Below, piece by piece: positions 34,773-44,290 of a DNA stretch of 64,000 nt. Position 1 is the stretch's first letter, and every line of letters starts with the position of its first letter. The DNA comes from Bradyrhizobium sp. AZCC 2262 (GTDB lineage Bacteria; Pseudomonadota; Alphaproteobacteria; Rhizobiales; Xanthobacteraceae): NCBI RefSeq assembly GCF_036924535.1, contig NZ_JAZHRT010000001.1, positions 2,418,001 through 2,482,000 on the forward strand. The letters are read 5' to 3'. The notes under the pieces are model-generated. The model made no database searches and was not told where the DNA came from. It was given only the letters and a program-made list of their open reading frames with translations. A program made the translations under genes and the position numbers.

Positions 34773-35316
34773 ATGAAGTCCTCGTTGGAGCAACAGCAGG
34801 CGGCCGAGCATCGGTCCATCGATCAGAGCAAGATTGCTTACCAAAAGCCCCAGCCCGCGGGCATGGCGCCGGATGTATTCGTTGGCTCTGCGCTGGAGCT
34901 TGACGGAGACGAGCGCGAATGGGTCCCGCAGTCGCCGACCGTCGCCTTCAGACCGCTCGTCCTGAATGTGAGCCAAGGCTACTACATCAACATCCTTCGG
35001 GTCCGGTCCTCGGGCGTGTTGTCGCGTCACCGCCATTCCGGACCGGTGCATGCCTTTACGTTGCGCGCGGAAGATGGCGCTACCTCGAACATGACTGGGT
35101 CGCTTCCCGGGTGACTACGCGTTCGAGCCGCCGGGCGAGACGCACACCCTGGTCGTTGCGGACGACGTGAAGGAAATGGCCACGCTGTCTTACGTGACCG
35201 GCGGATACACCTACGTTGATCCCTACGGCGAAGCGCTCGGATACGAAGACGTTTTCACCAAGCTCGAGCATGCGACCAGGCACTATGAAGCCGTCGGGCT
35301 CGGCAAGGAATATTGA
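34773..35316 (+). pseudogene. cupin dioxygenase (2,4'-dihydroxyacetophenone dioxygenase-like), frameshifted
   Basis: Starts MKSSLEQQQA after GAGGAG and reads normally through NILRVRSSGVLSRHRHSGPV, the cupin metal-binding block of the 2,4'-dihydroxyacetophenone dioxygenase-like family. Near 35068 the frame shifts to give RGRWRYLEHDW, and near 35110 again to give DYAFEPPGETHTLVVADDV and the conserved end TGGYTYVDPYGEALGYEDVF, stopping at 35316. Two single-base changes would restore about 180 residues. Such enzymes cleave the C-C bond of hydroxylated acetophenones. It heads the gene set that follows. Confidence 0.78.
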
Positions 35317-35329
35317 AGAGGATCGTCCG

Positions 35330-36154
35330 ATGACGAAACGCGAGACTGTTGATGTAGGCGGCGTTCCGATCAGCTATCTGACCGCCGGCAAGGGCGGTTC
35401 CCTGGTTCTCCTGCTTCATGGCACCTATTGGAGCCGTGTCTGGCGGCCCGTGCTCGACGGCATCGCCGCGGCCGGCCTTCGCCCAGTGGCGGTCGATTTC
35501 CCCGGCTTCGGCCGCTCGGGAGGCGAGCTCACCGTAAGAGAGGCTTCGGTCCCGCGTCTCTCCGCTTGGCTCGTGCAATTCCTAGATGCGCTCGGGCATA
35601 ACGGCCCGGTCATGGTCGCTGGCCACGACATCGGCGGAGGCGTGGCGCAGCATCTTATGCTCGCAGGAGCGGTGCAGGTGCCGCGTGCGGCGGTAGTGAA
35701 CGGCATCATGTACGACTCATGGCCGGTGCCCGGCGTTGCCCGCTTCCGGGATCCGGCAGTGGCCGCCGCGACAACTCGGGATGATGTACTGGCCGCGCGC
35801 CGCGTGTCCGTCGTAAAGGCGCTCGGGCGTCCGGCAAGCGGGGCGGAGATCGCCGAATATCTCGACCCCTGGACAGACCCGAGGGTTGCCCGCTCTTGGC
35901 TGGCGCTCGCGGGCGCCGCGGACCATCGCTACACCATGGAGATGCTGCCGGCTTTGCAGCGGTCCAAGACGCCGAAGCTCTTGGTGTGGGGCGAGGACGA
36001 CCCATTTCAGACGATCGACTATGCCGAACGCTATGCACGCGAGATCCCGAACACGCGGCTCGTCCGGATCAAGTCGGCAGGACACATTCCGATGGAAAAC
36101 GACCCTAAAGCCGTAGCGGGAGCTCTAGGCAAGTTCTTTGCCGGCAAGCAGTGA
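35330..36154 (+). CDS. alpha/beta hydrolase with Asp nucleophile
   Basis: A 274-residue hydrolase starting at ATG 35330, 13 bases after the cupin remnant. The fold is complete: LHGTYWSRVWRPVLDG, DFPGFGRSG, nucleophile elbow GHDIGGG with Asp100 in place of Ser, acid loop VWGEDDPFQ and His252 in SAGHIPMENDP. Asp at the elbow is found in haloalkane dehalogenases and epoxide hydrolases. That points to dehalogenation or epoxide opening rather than ester hydrolysis, but the substrate is unknown. Operon with the dehydrogenase downstream. Confidence 0.85.
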   Translation: MTKRETVDVGGVPISYLTAGKGGSLVLLLHGTYWSRVWRPVLDGIAAAGLRPVAVDFPGFGRSGGELTVREASVPRLSAWLVQFLDALGHNGPVMVAGHDIGGGVAQHLMLAGAVQVPRAAVVNGIMYDSWPVPGVARFRDPAVAAATTRDDVLAARRVSVVKALGRPASGAEIAEYLDPWTDPRVARSWLALAGAADHRYTMEMLPALQRSKTPKLLVWGEDDPFQTIDYAERYAREIPNTRLVRIKSAGHIPMENDPKAVAGALGKFFAGKQ

Positions 36155-36167
36155 AGGAGGGGAGCCA

Positions 36168-37109
36168 ATGAAGGTTGCGATCCTCGACGACTACCAGAAT
36201 GTTGCGCTGCAGCTCGCCGACTGGTCGGGCGTCCGTCGGCACGCCGAGATCACCGTGTTCAACGACCACGTGGCCGACGCGTCGGCAGTCGTCGAACGGT
36301 TGCAGCCGTTCGACGCGATATGCGTCATGCGCGAACGCACGCCGCTTACGAGGGAGATCCTGCGGCAGCTCCCGAACCTCAAGCTGATCGCGTCGACCGG
36401 ACTACGAAACGCCTCCATCAACAGCCAGACCGCGACCGATCTCGGTATCGCGGTCACGGCGACCGGCTATGACTCCGCACCCACCATCGAGTTCACCTGG
36501 TCGCTGATTCTCGCCAGCATGCGGGGCATCGACCGGGAAGCCGCCTCACTCAAGGCAGGGGGATGGCAAACGAGCCTCGGCGCAAATCTGAGGGGTAAGA
36601 GCCTGGGCGTTGTCGGGCTGGGCAACATCGGAAGAGAAGTGGCGCGCATCGGCCTCGCGTTCGGCATGAAGGTGATCGCCTGGAGCCAGAACCTTACTGA
36701 GGAGAAATCAAGCGCCGCCGGTGCCACCCTCGTGGACAAGCAGACGTTGTTCCGCGAGGCCGACATCGTGACAGTCCATCTCGTCCTGAGCAGTCGCACC
36801 AAAGGCCTGATCGGGGCGCCCGAGTTCGCCCTAATGAAGCCGACGGCGAAACTCGTTAACACATCGCGCGGTCCGATCGTCGACGAAGCGGCGCTGGTCG
36901 AAGCGCTACAGGCGCGGCGGATCGCCGGCGCCGCGGTCGATGTATTCGACGTGGAGCCGCTGCCTCCCGATCATCCCTTCCGGAAGCTTAAGAACGTCCT
37001 CGCAACGCCTCACATCGGCTACGTCACCGAAGATCTTTATCGGACCTTCTACGGCGATGCCGCGGCCAGCATCGCGAAATGGCTCGAGGCCAGCGCAGCG
37101 TCGGCATAG
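36168..37109 (+). CDS. D-isomer-specific 2-hydroxyacid dehydrogenase
   Basis: A 313-residue NAD(P)-dependent oxidoreductase. Rossmann motif GVVGLGNIGREVARIG; catalytic Arg in NTSRGPIVDE, Glu in DVFDVEPLPPDHP, His in ATPHIGYVT. ATG 36168 follows AAGGAGGGGAG and lies 13 bases after the hydrolase. Related SerA-like proteins reduce 2-ketoacids. Its job in this set is probably oxidation or reduction of a hydroxyacid formed from ring or ketone cleavage (inference). Confidence 0.9.
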   Translation: MKVAILDDYQNVALQLADWSGVRRHAEITVFNDHVADASAVVERLQPFDAICVMRERTPLTREILRQLPNLKLIASTGLRNASINSQTATDLGIAVTATGYDSAPTIEFTWSLILASMRGIDREAASLKAGGWQTSLGANLRGKSLGVVGLGNIGREVARIGLAFGMKVIAWSQNLTEEKSSAAGATLVDKQTLFREADIVTVHLVLSSRTKGLIGAPEFALMKPTAKLVNTSRGPIVDEAALVEALQARRIAGAAVDVFDVEPLPPDHPFRKLKNVLATPHIGYVTEDLYRTFYGDAAASIAKWLEASAASA

Positions 37110-37155
37110 CCATCTGCGGCGAACAATCTACTCATCAACACGAGGTGTACCAATC

Positions 37156-38271
37156 ATGAGCGCGAGCAACGGAAAAAAGAGCGGTCGGAACAAGGTCCTG
37201 GTCACGGGTGCAAGCGGCCTGCTGGGGGTCGCCGCGATCGAGAAGTTTCTTTCCGCGGGCTGGGAGGTGGTCGGCGTCTCGCGCCGCAAGCCCGAGCTAC
37301 CCAGCGGCCGCGACGTCCAATTTCTATCCGTCGATCTGCGGGACGAGGGAAAGGCCCGTGCCGCGTTCGAGCCGCTGACCGACATCACCCACATTGCCTA
37401 CACGGCCCTGCATGAGAAGCCCGAGCTGGTCGCTGGCTGGTCGAGCAAGGATCAGATCGAGACCAACAACGCCATGCTGCGCAACGTGGTGGAGCCAGTC
37501 GTGCGTACCGCCTCCAATTTCCAGCACATCAGCATTTTGCAGGGAACGAAGGTCTACGGCGTGCACCTGCACCCGATCCCGATCCCGGCCCGCGAACGTG
37601 ATGCCCGCAAAGATCACCCGAACTTCTTCTTCGACCAGGAAGCCTATGTGGGTGAGATGGGTGCCAAGCATGGCTTCAATTATACGGCGCTGCGCCCCCA
37701 GCTCGTCACCGGTCCGACCCCAGGCGCATTGAACGTTATCCCCGCCATTGGCGTCTACGCGGCGATCCGGCGCGAGAAGGATGAACCGTTCGGCTTTCCC
37801 GGCGGTCCGTCGTTCGTTTGGGAAGCCGCCGATGCAGACCTCGTCGCGGACGTGATGGTCTGGGCTGCACAGTCGCCTCGGGCGGCGAACGAGGCGTTCA
37901 ACATCACGAACGGCGACGTGTTCGAGTGGCGCAATGTGTGGCCAGCCATGGCCGAAACCCTCGGCGTCGAAACCGGGCCGGACATGCCAACGAGCGTGAC
38001 AGTCTACCTCGATGAAAACGCGGACGTCTGGGACCGGATCGTCGCAAAGTACGATCTTCGCTCGCGGAACCTGCGGCAGTTGGTTGGCCATGGGGACCAG
38101 CACGCGGATTTCGCATTCGCTTATGGCGCCCCGGAAGGACCTCGGGCCTTTGTGAGCACCGTCAAGTTGCGCCAAGCCGGGTTCACGAAGACAATTGATA
38201 CCGAGGTCTCGTTTCGCAACGCGCTGCGGTCTCTGATTGACCACAAGCTCCTGCCGCCAGCGGCGAAGTAG
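37156..38271 (+). CDS. SDR-family oxidoreductase, PRISE/progesterone 5-beta-reductase-like
   Basis: A 371-residue extended short-chain dehydrogenase. The NADP-binding motif is VLVTGASGLLGVAAIEKF. The block HISILQGTKVYGVH carries the lysine and aligns with the unusual catalytic motif of PRISE-type (iridoid synthase-like) enzymes, in place of the classic YxxxK. RPQLVTGPTPGALNVIPAIG is also typical. Members reduce activated C=C bonds of enones. ATG 37156 is used; the frame upstream overlaps the dehydrogenase gene. Confidence 0.85.
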   Translation: MSASNGKKSGRNKVLVTGASGLLGVAAIEKFLSAGWEVVGVSRRKPELPSGRDVQFLSVDLRDEGKARAAFEPLTDITHIAYTALHEKPELVAGWSSKDQIETNNAMLRNVVEPVVRTASNFQHISILQGTKVYGVHLHPIPIPARERDARKDHPNFFFDQEAYVGEMGAKHGFNYTALRPQLVTGPTPGALNVIPAIGVYAAIRREKDEPFGFPGGPSFVWEAADADLVADVMVWAAQSPRAANEAFNITNGDVFEWRNVWPAMAETLGVETGPDMPTSVTVYLDENADVWDRIVAKYDLRSRNLRQLVGHGDQHADFAFAYGAPEGPRAFVSTVKLRQAGFTKTIDTEVSFRNALRSLIDHKLLPPAAK

Positions 38272-38342
38272 TCCGGATGATCGCGGCCTTGGATGGGCTG
38301 AAGAATCAAAGGGTCTTGCCTTGAACACCTACCGAGATTGAA

Positions 38343-39208
38343 ATGACTCTCCTCGTCACAAGCGCGGCTGGCGCAAACGGTGCAGGCCATGGAAAAATTC
38401 TTGCCTTCACTGATGACGGCAAGCCGATCGGCGTGTTCGGCGACGATCCGCGCATTTCCGACCCACGCGGGCTTGGGATCGACCCTGTCGACGGGCTGCT
38501 TTTCGTCAACAGCGGCTCAAATGGATTCTCGCGCTCGACCGCAACGGACAGATCGTACGCGCAAGCAGAGCCGTGGAGGGACTGAACCCGGGCGGCGGCA
38601 ATTTTGGGCCGGACGGCCGCTATTATGTCGGCCTGCGCAGCGAGCGCACCATCATGGCGTTTGCGCAGCAGCTCGACAGGGCGGGCGAATATATCCTGCC
38701 GCCGCAGGTCGTGCCGTTTCCGCGCGGCTTCGCGTTTGGCCCCGATGGCACGCTGTTTCTCGGATCCGGCATCGGTCCGGGCGGGGAAGGCGACAACATC
38801 ATTCTGGCGTTCGATTCCGATCGCCGGATGCTGCCATCATGGAAGGTGAGAGATCCGGAGCTCAGTCCGCTCGATGTTGCGATTGCGCCAAGCGGCAACA
38901 TCGTCGTGAGCAGCGAGCATCCGTTCGGTGCCGCGGATGCGGTTGCGACCATTCGAGAATATGATCGTGCTGACGGGCATCTCATCCGTGTTCTCCTGCC
39001 ACGCAATGACTTGAGATTCCAGAAGCCGCGGGGGTTGCGGTTTGGGCCTCAAGGCCGGCTCTACTGCGTGACCCAAGACGAAGCGGTGGCCTTTGATTTT
39101 GCAACCGGGAAGTGCCTCGGTGCCGTTGTCAAGCTACCCGGCCTCAACGGCCAAGCCGTCATTTTCTTTCCACAAGGTGTGGATCGGCAGCAAGGAGAAA
39201 CGCAGTGA
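38343..39208 (+). pseudogene. NHL/SMP-30-like beta-propeller gene, one frameshift
   Basis: The first 57 codons give a good blade (GIDPVDGLLFVNSGSN), then the frame changes near 38519 and continues ILALDRNGQIVRASR and GNFGPDGRYYVGLRSERTI through RGLRFGPQGRLYCVTQDEAV to 39208. Restored length is about 288 residues with NHL-type repeats and no signal peptide. The body reads well, so the break is recent or an error. It closes the catabolic gene set as a possible lactonase or hydrolase. Confidence 0.75.
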
Positions 39209-39419
39209 AGCCGGACCGAGCAGGGTCGCGAGACCTTGCAATTTGAAACCCCAGCAGAGAGATTTAACGCCTGTGTTGCGTCGACCGGTTAGAATCGGTT
39301 CTCCTCCAGGAATGCCGATCAACCCTTCAACCGGGCAAGCACGTTTTCGACGGCCGCGATAGCCCCGGCCTGATCGCCCTTGGTTAGGTCGACCAGCAGC
39401 CGAAAGCCGTCTCGAACGA

Positions 39420-39518
39420 ATGGTTACGGTGATGGTCATCACTTGTCCCCATGCGCTCGGTCTCGCGGTGCCGCTAGTCGTGGCAGCCAGCACGCGGCTC
39501 TCGGTGGAGAGCGGCCTT
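39420..39518 (+). pseudogene. fragment of a CPx-type P-type ATPase
   Basis: Thirty-three codons ([32 protein letters not shown]) match the sixth-helix CPH motif of copper-type P1B ATPases. Nothing before or after continues the protein, so it is a small relic. Confidence 0.7.
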
Positions 39519-39543
39519 CAAGCCGGCGCCGCAGTTGTACCAT

Positions 39544-39768
39544 ATGGCCGCAGAGGAGTTGTTTGTACCGACGTCTGCGATTTGCATGGTATCGACCCAT
39601 GTGTGGGATAATCTCGGGGCGCAGAACGTTGGTTGTCCGGCAGCGCTTATCGTCAGACCCGGCAATACTCCGTCGCCCGCACTGGCGGTGCCTGGGTGGC
39701 CGGCGCCGGCAGCCGTCGGTCCAAATCTTCCGAGCGTGGCCGCGCAACTGATCAAGCTCTGGCGTTGA
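39544..39768 (+). pseudogene. C-terminal fragment of a type II haloacid dehalogenase
   Basis: Seventy-four codons starting [20 protein letters not shown] resemble the last third of L-2-haloacid dehalogenases ([19 protein letters not shown], then GPNLPSVAAQLIKLW). The N-terminal two thirds with the nucleophile Asp are absent. It directly follows the P-type ATPase relic. The rest of 39769-40272 holds no gene I can support. Confidence 0.6.
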
Positions 39769-40272
39769 TGGGGTTGTTGGCGCCGAACTCGGCGCGGGCA
39801 AGAAGCCGTTTGGAACTGACGGCGTGCGCTGTTGCCGAAGGCGCGTTGTTCATGGGCCTTGTCTTTCGTGAAGAATCCGCCTGGCATTACGTCGGCGGGC
39901 CGAAATCCTCCGTTGCGCTCTCGCGAGGCTCCTAGTCAACTCGTGACCAATGAAAAGTTCAATCATGCGAAGTTTGCGCAAATTCAAGCAAATTCAAGCA
40001 ACGTCCGATCGATAAGCCGCACTATATTGCTGACTGTCGATGGCTCGCCCAGAAGCTTGGAGGAAGAGAGGCAACCTAGTGTGAGGCGACGGCCGGTCGG
40101 CACATTCGCCAGAACCGTTCGATCTCGACCGCAAGACCGCCTGCATACGGGACTAACCCGTCGCGGCCGGGTCTCGGTCGGGCGGGGCAGCGCGATCGAT
40201 GGCAGGCCGCTTTTGTCAAATCGCATGCGATCATCGCTGCACAATTCACTCCCCAAACACTCATTGATACCG

Positions 40273-40902
40273 ATGGTGCGACATTTGAAACGGCCCAATA
40301 TCGCCTCGGTCATCGCCCATTGGGCCGCAGCCTTGGCAATGATCCTAGCGCTGTATTTCGGCTATGGGAATGGTCCGCGCCAGGAGGCATTCGTCGCGCA
40401 CGCCTACGCCGGCCTCACCGTGCTGGGTCTTGTGGTTGTCAGGCTCTTCCTGCGGACGCTGTTGCCATGGCCCGACGAGGAGAGCGGCGGCTCTCGCATT
40501 TCTAGGCTCGTCGCAGAGGCCATGCATTGGACGCTCTACGCCTTGATGTTGCTGACGCCACTGACCGGCTGGATCGTCGCCTCAGAGGTGGGATGCACGG
40601 CCGTTCCTAGGCTGCCGAACATCGATCGTCTTGGCTCCAGCTTTTCCATCGGCCATCCGGTCAGCGCGATGACGTACCACGTTCATGTTTTCTTTGTTTG
40701 GTCGCTTCTAGCGCTGATTTCTCTCCACGTGACGGCGGCGCTTTTGCACCATTTTGTGTTTCGGGACACCATTCTGGCCAGAATGATTCCAGTCCTTGGA
40801 CAGCGCGCCGGATCGGTATCGGATTCATACCCGACCGCGAATTCGCGACCTCACCGGCTGAAAAAGCCGGGGAGCAACATCGTAAGAACGGAGAAATGCT
40901 GA
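40273..40902 (+). CDS. cytochrome b561-family membrane protein
   Basis: A 209-residue four-helix heme b protein. Helices: ASVIAHWAAALAMILALYFG, AYAGLTVLGLVVVRLFL, HWTLYALMLLTPLTGWIVAS and FFVWSLLALISLHVTAALLH, with His residues placed as axial ligands. ATG 40273 gives the family start (RPNIASVIAHW). Members move electrons from the quinone pool. The soluble tail of about 30 residues is unusual. It is an intact gene among remnants. Confidence 0.85.
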   Translation: MVRHLKRPNIASVIAHWAAALAMILALYFGYGNGPRQEAFVAHAYAGLTVLGLVVVRLFLRTLLPWPDEESGGSRISRLVAEAMHWTLYALMLLTPLTGWIVASEVGCTAVPRLPNIDRLGSSFSIGHPVSAMTYHVHVFFVWSLLALISLHVTAALLHHFVFRDTILARMIPVLGQRAGSVSDSYPTANSRPHRLKKPGSNIVRTEKC

Positions 40903-40924
40903 GACCAGCTAGAGTCCAGCCTCA

Positions 40925-41409
40925 GCAGCAGCCTATGCCCGCTTTCACAACCCTGCGGTGATTCGATAGCACGGCAATTAGATGCACCGAAGGCAATGCT
41001 TCACGAAGTAAGGACAAGCCCTTGACCTCAAGTTGGGCGCGATCAGGCGCCGTGACGTTGCGGCCCGGGTGGGCCTGGCGCGAACCGGGCGTACCTGTTG
41101 GTGCGGCGACAATCGGGATCGTGTTCGTTGCACGGCCGCATGAAGCGCCCAATCGGATGCGGCGATGATGACATCGGCCTTGTAACCAACGAGAGCCTGC
41201 GCCAGCTCCGGCATTTGCTCCTTCGTCCCCACACGAACATCAACGACGAGATTGCGACCTTCCACGAAGCCGCGCGTCACCAGATAAGGCAGTATGACAG
41301 ACCGCATGATTTGCCGCGATCTCAGTGAATGCGACGACGCTACGATTTGCCTCTCTCGAAGGGGGGAGCGAAACCGCATTTTCCCTCCAAACAGGTCACG
41401 AATGATCAA
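40925..41409 (-). pseudogene. ABC-type substrate-binding protein (TrpX/PF04392-like) remnant
   Basis: Minus-strand segments from the middle of an ABC substrate-binding protein: TRGFVEGRNLVVDVRVGTKE and YKADVIIAASDWALHAA in one frame, then AIPIVAAPTGTP-like and AQLEVKGLSLLREALPSVHL in other frames. At least two frameshifts, and both ends are missing. Confidence 0.68.
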
Positions 41410-41686
41410 GATCGCTTTGGGTGTGTTCTATGTGGAGAGCACGATCGCCTACATCGTCGAGCTAATCGAAGTCTCGCATGGAGAAGTGGTCGGCTTTCGA
41501 GTGCCATAAACCTTCGTATCGTTCCGTGACCACCTTGGATGCCCGACGAGTACCCACGTTCAATTGTGTCGGTGAAAGCGATCGTCTTAGGCTGGATGAG
41601 TTGGAAAAGCGCACGGGCTCATGAAGTGCGACGGTGAAAGAAGGTTGATCGACGAACAGCGACGATAATGCCAAGAGGAGACTGCA

Positions 41687-41908
41687 ATGCTGAACCGCTC
41701 CGAAAGTCTCATAGGTGGCAGAGCCGCGCGATGCGCAGTTTGTGATGGCAAGTTTGGTCTCGTCCGGTATTACTCGTGGCGAGCCCCCCTTTGTTCGAAG
41801 AAGTGCGTCGATCGGTTCAGAGCTCGCCGGGCAAGTGACCGGAATTGGCTGCCCTGGCACCAAATCGCCTTAGACCAAGCGACAGAGAAACGCGCGAGGG
41901 CCCTATGA
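41687..41908 (+). CDS. small putative zinc-ribbon protein
   Basis: A 73-residue protein with a CAVC pair and a second pair in PLCSKKC, spaced like a treble-clef zinc site, flanked by basic residues. AGGAGA lies 6 bases before the ATG. The stop overlaps the next start (ATGA). No family name known to me; the Cys pattern suggests a zinc or nucleic-acid role (inference). Confidence 0.6.
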   Translation: MLNRSESLIGGRAARCAVCDGKFGLVRYYSWRAPLCSKKCVDRFRARRASDRNWLPWHQIALDQATEKRARAL

Positions 41909-42123
41909 CATTTCAGCAGATCTCACAACGAGGCAAGGAGTACTTAAAAACAGCAGAGACTTTGCTTCGCGCTGCCAAAACCATGACCGACCAAGCGGTT
42001 GCGGGTCAGCTTAAGGCCCTTGCCGACGACTACCAGCGGCGAGCTGAGAAAGCCTCGCATGTTGACGCGGCCAAAGCATTCGCTCGATCGGCTGCGAACG
42101 CTGAAGGCGAGTGGCGTACATGA
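41905..42123 (+). CDS. small helical hypothetical protein
   Basis: A 72-residue product, MTFQQISQRGKEYLKTAETL and onward, predicted all helical and rich in Ala, Lys and Glu. Its ATG overlaps the stop of the zinc-ribbon gene by 4 bases, so both are translated together. It resembles short rhizobial proteins of unknown function. Confidence 0.6.
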   Translation: MTFQQISQRGKEYLKTAETLLRAAKTMTDQAVAGQLKALADDYQRRAEKASHVDAAKAFARSAANAEGEWRT

Positions 42124-42253
42124 CCTCATGGGCAGCATCACAGCCCAACCTGCGGAAGAAATGCGGTGAACGTTGGGATGCCCGGCGCGCGGCCCTAAAT
42201 CAAGGTGAGATGTTTATCTGGCGGAAGTTCTCTAACTGCGAACTCCTTCTCCA

Positions 42254-42448
42254 ATGTCTGGAGCGAATTTGGGCGAAATTATTCGATTTGTTACAAAGTC
42301 TGAGCGCGAGCGAGCCCGACTAATTCGAGAAGCCCGCGCGATATACGACAGCATCTTCCCGCCGGCTGATTCAGTCAGCGAGAAACAGAACAAGGTACGG
42401 GTTAGCGGCCCCAGTGCCCATCGTAGCGACGGGGTTCTCCTGTCGTGA
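42254..42448 (+). CDS. small hypothetical protein
   Basis: A 64-residue frame: SGANLGEIIRFVTKSERERA starts a basic helix that fits short rhizobial proteins I recall. The stop overlaps the GTG of the next gene (GTGA). The ribosome binding site is poor, so the call is tentative. Confidence 0.42.
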   Translation: MSGANLGEIIRFVTKSERERARLIREARAIYDSIFPPADSVSEKQNKVRVSGPSAHRSDGVLLS

Positions 42449-42654
42449 TCAAGATCATCGCCGTGCTCTGCGGTCTCTCCTCTCCGGCAAACTGCCACGA
42501 GCAGACCGTCACCACCTCGGACTTTGCTGAGGTCTCAATGCAATCCTGCCTGATGGGCGCGCCGCAGCTCGCGGAGTGGATGAAGGAGCATCCCGCCGAG
42601 CGCCTGGCGGCATGGCGCTGCGTGATCGGCAAACGGGATGGCAGGCGAGTTTAG
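42445..42654 (+). CDS. small hypothetical protein, rhizobial type
   Basis: A 69-residue protein starting at GTG 42445, coupled to the gene before it. The sequence CLMGAPQLAEWMKEHPAERL followed by AAWRCVIGKRD matches a small protein family I recall from Bradyrhizobium, with three Cys. Function unknown. The 543 bases after it (42655-43197) show no gene that I trust. Confidence 0.6.
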   Translation: MIKIIAVLCGLSSPANCHEQTVTTSDFAEVSMQSCLMGAPQLAEWMKEHPAERLAAWRCVIGKRDGRRV

Positions 42655-43197
42655 GGTGGAAAGTGGCTTCCTCGAGAGTTCGCGGCCAATCCGATCGGCG
42701 CCGAATGTCGGTATCGCGTATTGCCTCATCTGAGGACGTTACTTTCGCTTGACGGATGTAGCGCTGACGGACGGTCTGTCCGAGGTTTGGTCAATGCTCG
42801 GAGGATCGGAGGGGCTGGGGGCGTCGCGGAGTGCCCATCACACGCAGCGTCGCACCCGGTCCCGGGATCACCGACCGGTGCCGCACCCTTAGTCATGTGC
42901 AGGATGATCGTCTCGGCGGCTTTAATTGGTGACTACGCTGTCCCCTGTCGTTTGCAGCACCGCTCTAGAGCGCGCGCGCATTTTCTCCGTCGGCCCGACT
43001 CCGCGATTGCCACTGCAGCCGACGCAATGCTCGCAATTCGTCGCCTCGTATCGGGTGTGTACTGGGTGATCCGTTCTTCACCCTCCGCACCGCCAATGTC
43101 GCAGCCTCGAATGCCGCAATTTTGAACACGCTTCTCGCAGCCTTTCGACTAAAGTTCGTTCGGGCAGGAAGAGAACCCGAACTGCGGAGATTTTCCT

Positions 43198-43419
43198 ATG
43201 GCTACGCAGATTGTGATGGACCAATCAGGCGACACCCGTCATCACTTCGATGCAAAGGATGTGAAAGCTCTGTCCGACGCGGAGCGTCGCTTCAAGGCGC
43301 TGACGGGAGCAGGCTTTACGGCTGCGGTTCGAAATGCAAACGGCGAAGTGTCACTCGTCCGGTCTTTCGATCCCAATGCAGAGGAAACTGTTTTCTTTCC
43401 CCGTTTGGTCGGCGGCTGA
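43198..43419 (+). CDS. small conserved hypothetical protein
   Basis: A 73-residue protein (MATQIVMDQSGDTRHHFDAK, ERRFKALTGAGFTAAVR) with GGAGA 8 bases before the ATG. It belongs to a short rhizobial family of unknown function in which a compact fold ends with FDPNAEETVFFPRL. It starts a pair with the broken gene at 43427, 7 bases downstream; the two are usually adjacent, as far as I recall. Confidence 0.65.
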   Translation: MATQIVMDQSGDTRHHFDAKDVKALSDAERRFKALTGAGFTAAVRNANGEVSLVRSFDPNAEETVFFPRLVGG

Positions 43420-43426
43420 TTGATCC

Positions 43427-43817
43427 ATGGCTATCGGGTTGTTGAAGACGGCTGCAACCTGCGTTGTGCGCCCGATCCATCACATAATCCGCCTGGTCCA
43501 GCTCGCGCAGAGCTGGCGCCAAGCGCAATACGAAGGTAGGGCAGCGCGCGGCAACACTCTCCTAAGAGAGTGGTTGTCGCCGAAGCAAAAGGCGCAGTTT
43601 GACACCATCAAGTCCTTTGACGTCGTTGGCTGCAACACTGGTAAGTCCTATCGTATCCAGTGCGGCGTAAGCGCCAACGTTGTCGAGCTGGACGATGCTG
43701 GCCGACACCATGGGTTGGTGCTTTGTCCCGACGGGCAATCTTGTGCCTGGAGACGTAATGCTTGCTCAGAAGATCGCGTTGGAAGCCGACGAGCGCCGCG
43801 CATTAGCCGTTGCATGA
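43427..43817 (+). pseudogene. small conserved hypothetical gene, one frameshift
   Basis: The first part, with LLREWLSPKQKAQFDTIKSF and GCNTGKSYRIQCG, follows a rhizobial family I recall. Near 43700 the frame shifts; the alternative frame gives MGWCFVPTGNLVPGDVMLAQ and KIALEADERRALAVA to the stop at 43817, which is the expected end. A single indel would restore about 130 residues. Confidence 0.6.
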
Positions 43818-43999
43818 CAGTTCCTTGTGGCGCAGTTACCTTCCCGGTTGTTGACTGGGCCGTAAGACCAAAACTCCGGTCTGGCGACCTCGTCCGTCGT
43901 GGCGCTGCACGCTATGTCGCTCGCGGGGCCCGTCGGTTCGGCAATATTTCGCTGCGCTGTGGAATTTAGTCGCTATCGGGCCATAGCGGACTCTAGTCT

Positions 44000-44158
44000 T
44001 CAACCTCCCGACCTTATCCTGCCCTTACCGCCGCACTTCGTGCAGCGCGGAGGGTAAATCCTTTTGCCGGGCGCAGGCCGGGTAATAACCGGCAGGAAGC
44101 CCGTGCCGTTGCAGGCCGGGCATATTTCTTCGACTACCTCTGACTTTATTGACTTCAT
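44000..44158 (-). CDS. 52-residue DnaJ-type zinc-finger protein
   Basis: A very short minus-strand gene beginning MKSIKSEVVEEICPACNGTG, with a second motif CTKCGGKGRIRSGG. The two CxxCxGxG motifs are those of the DnaJ cysteine-rich zinc finger, but J and substrate domains are absent. Similar mini-proteins are common in rhizobia. The function is unknown. Confidence 0.6.
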   Translation of the reverse strand: MKSIKSEVVEEICPACNGTGFLPVITRPAPGKRIYPPRCTKCGGKGRIRSGG

Positions 44159-44216
44159 TATGCGTGCGGCTCCGGCGACAAACTACCAGAGCGATTAATT
44201 ACATTTTTCCAAAATT

Positions 44217-44257
44217 GCGCAATCAATTGCGCGGAGTAACCTTGAACAACAAGGTTA
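44217..44257. promoter_or_regulatory. two adjacent perfect inverted repeats
   Basis: GCGCAAT-CA-ATTGCGC (44217-44232) has 7-bp arms, and TAACCTTG-AACAA-CAAGGTTA (44237-44257) has 8-bp arms. They are 4 bases apart and 34 bases before the small gene at 44291. They could be operators or a leader hairpin pair; neither has a U-run, so a terminator is less likely. Confidence 0.45.
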
Positions 44258-44290
44258 AGTTGAACCTGGTCTTGATCGGCTCGCCCGCAA

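Noticed and set aside
42721..43125. 134-codon frame between small genes
   Set aside because: Sequence looks non-coding (Ser/Ala/Arg-rich, no motif) and no RBS was seen.
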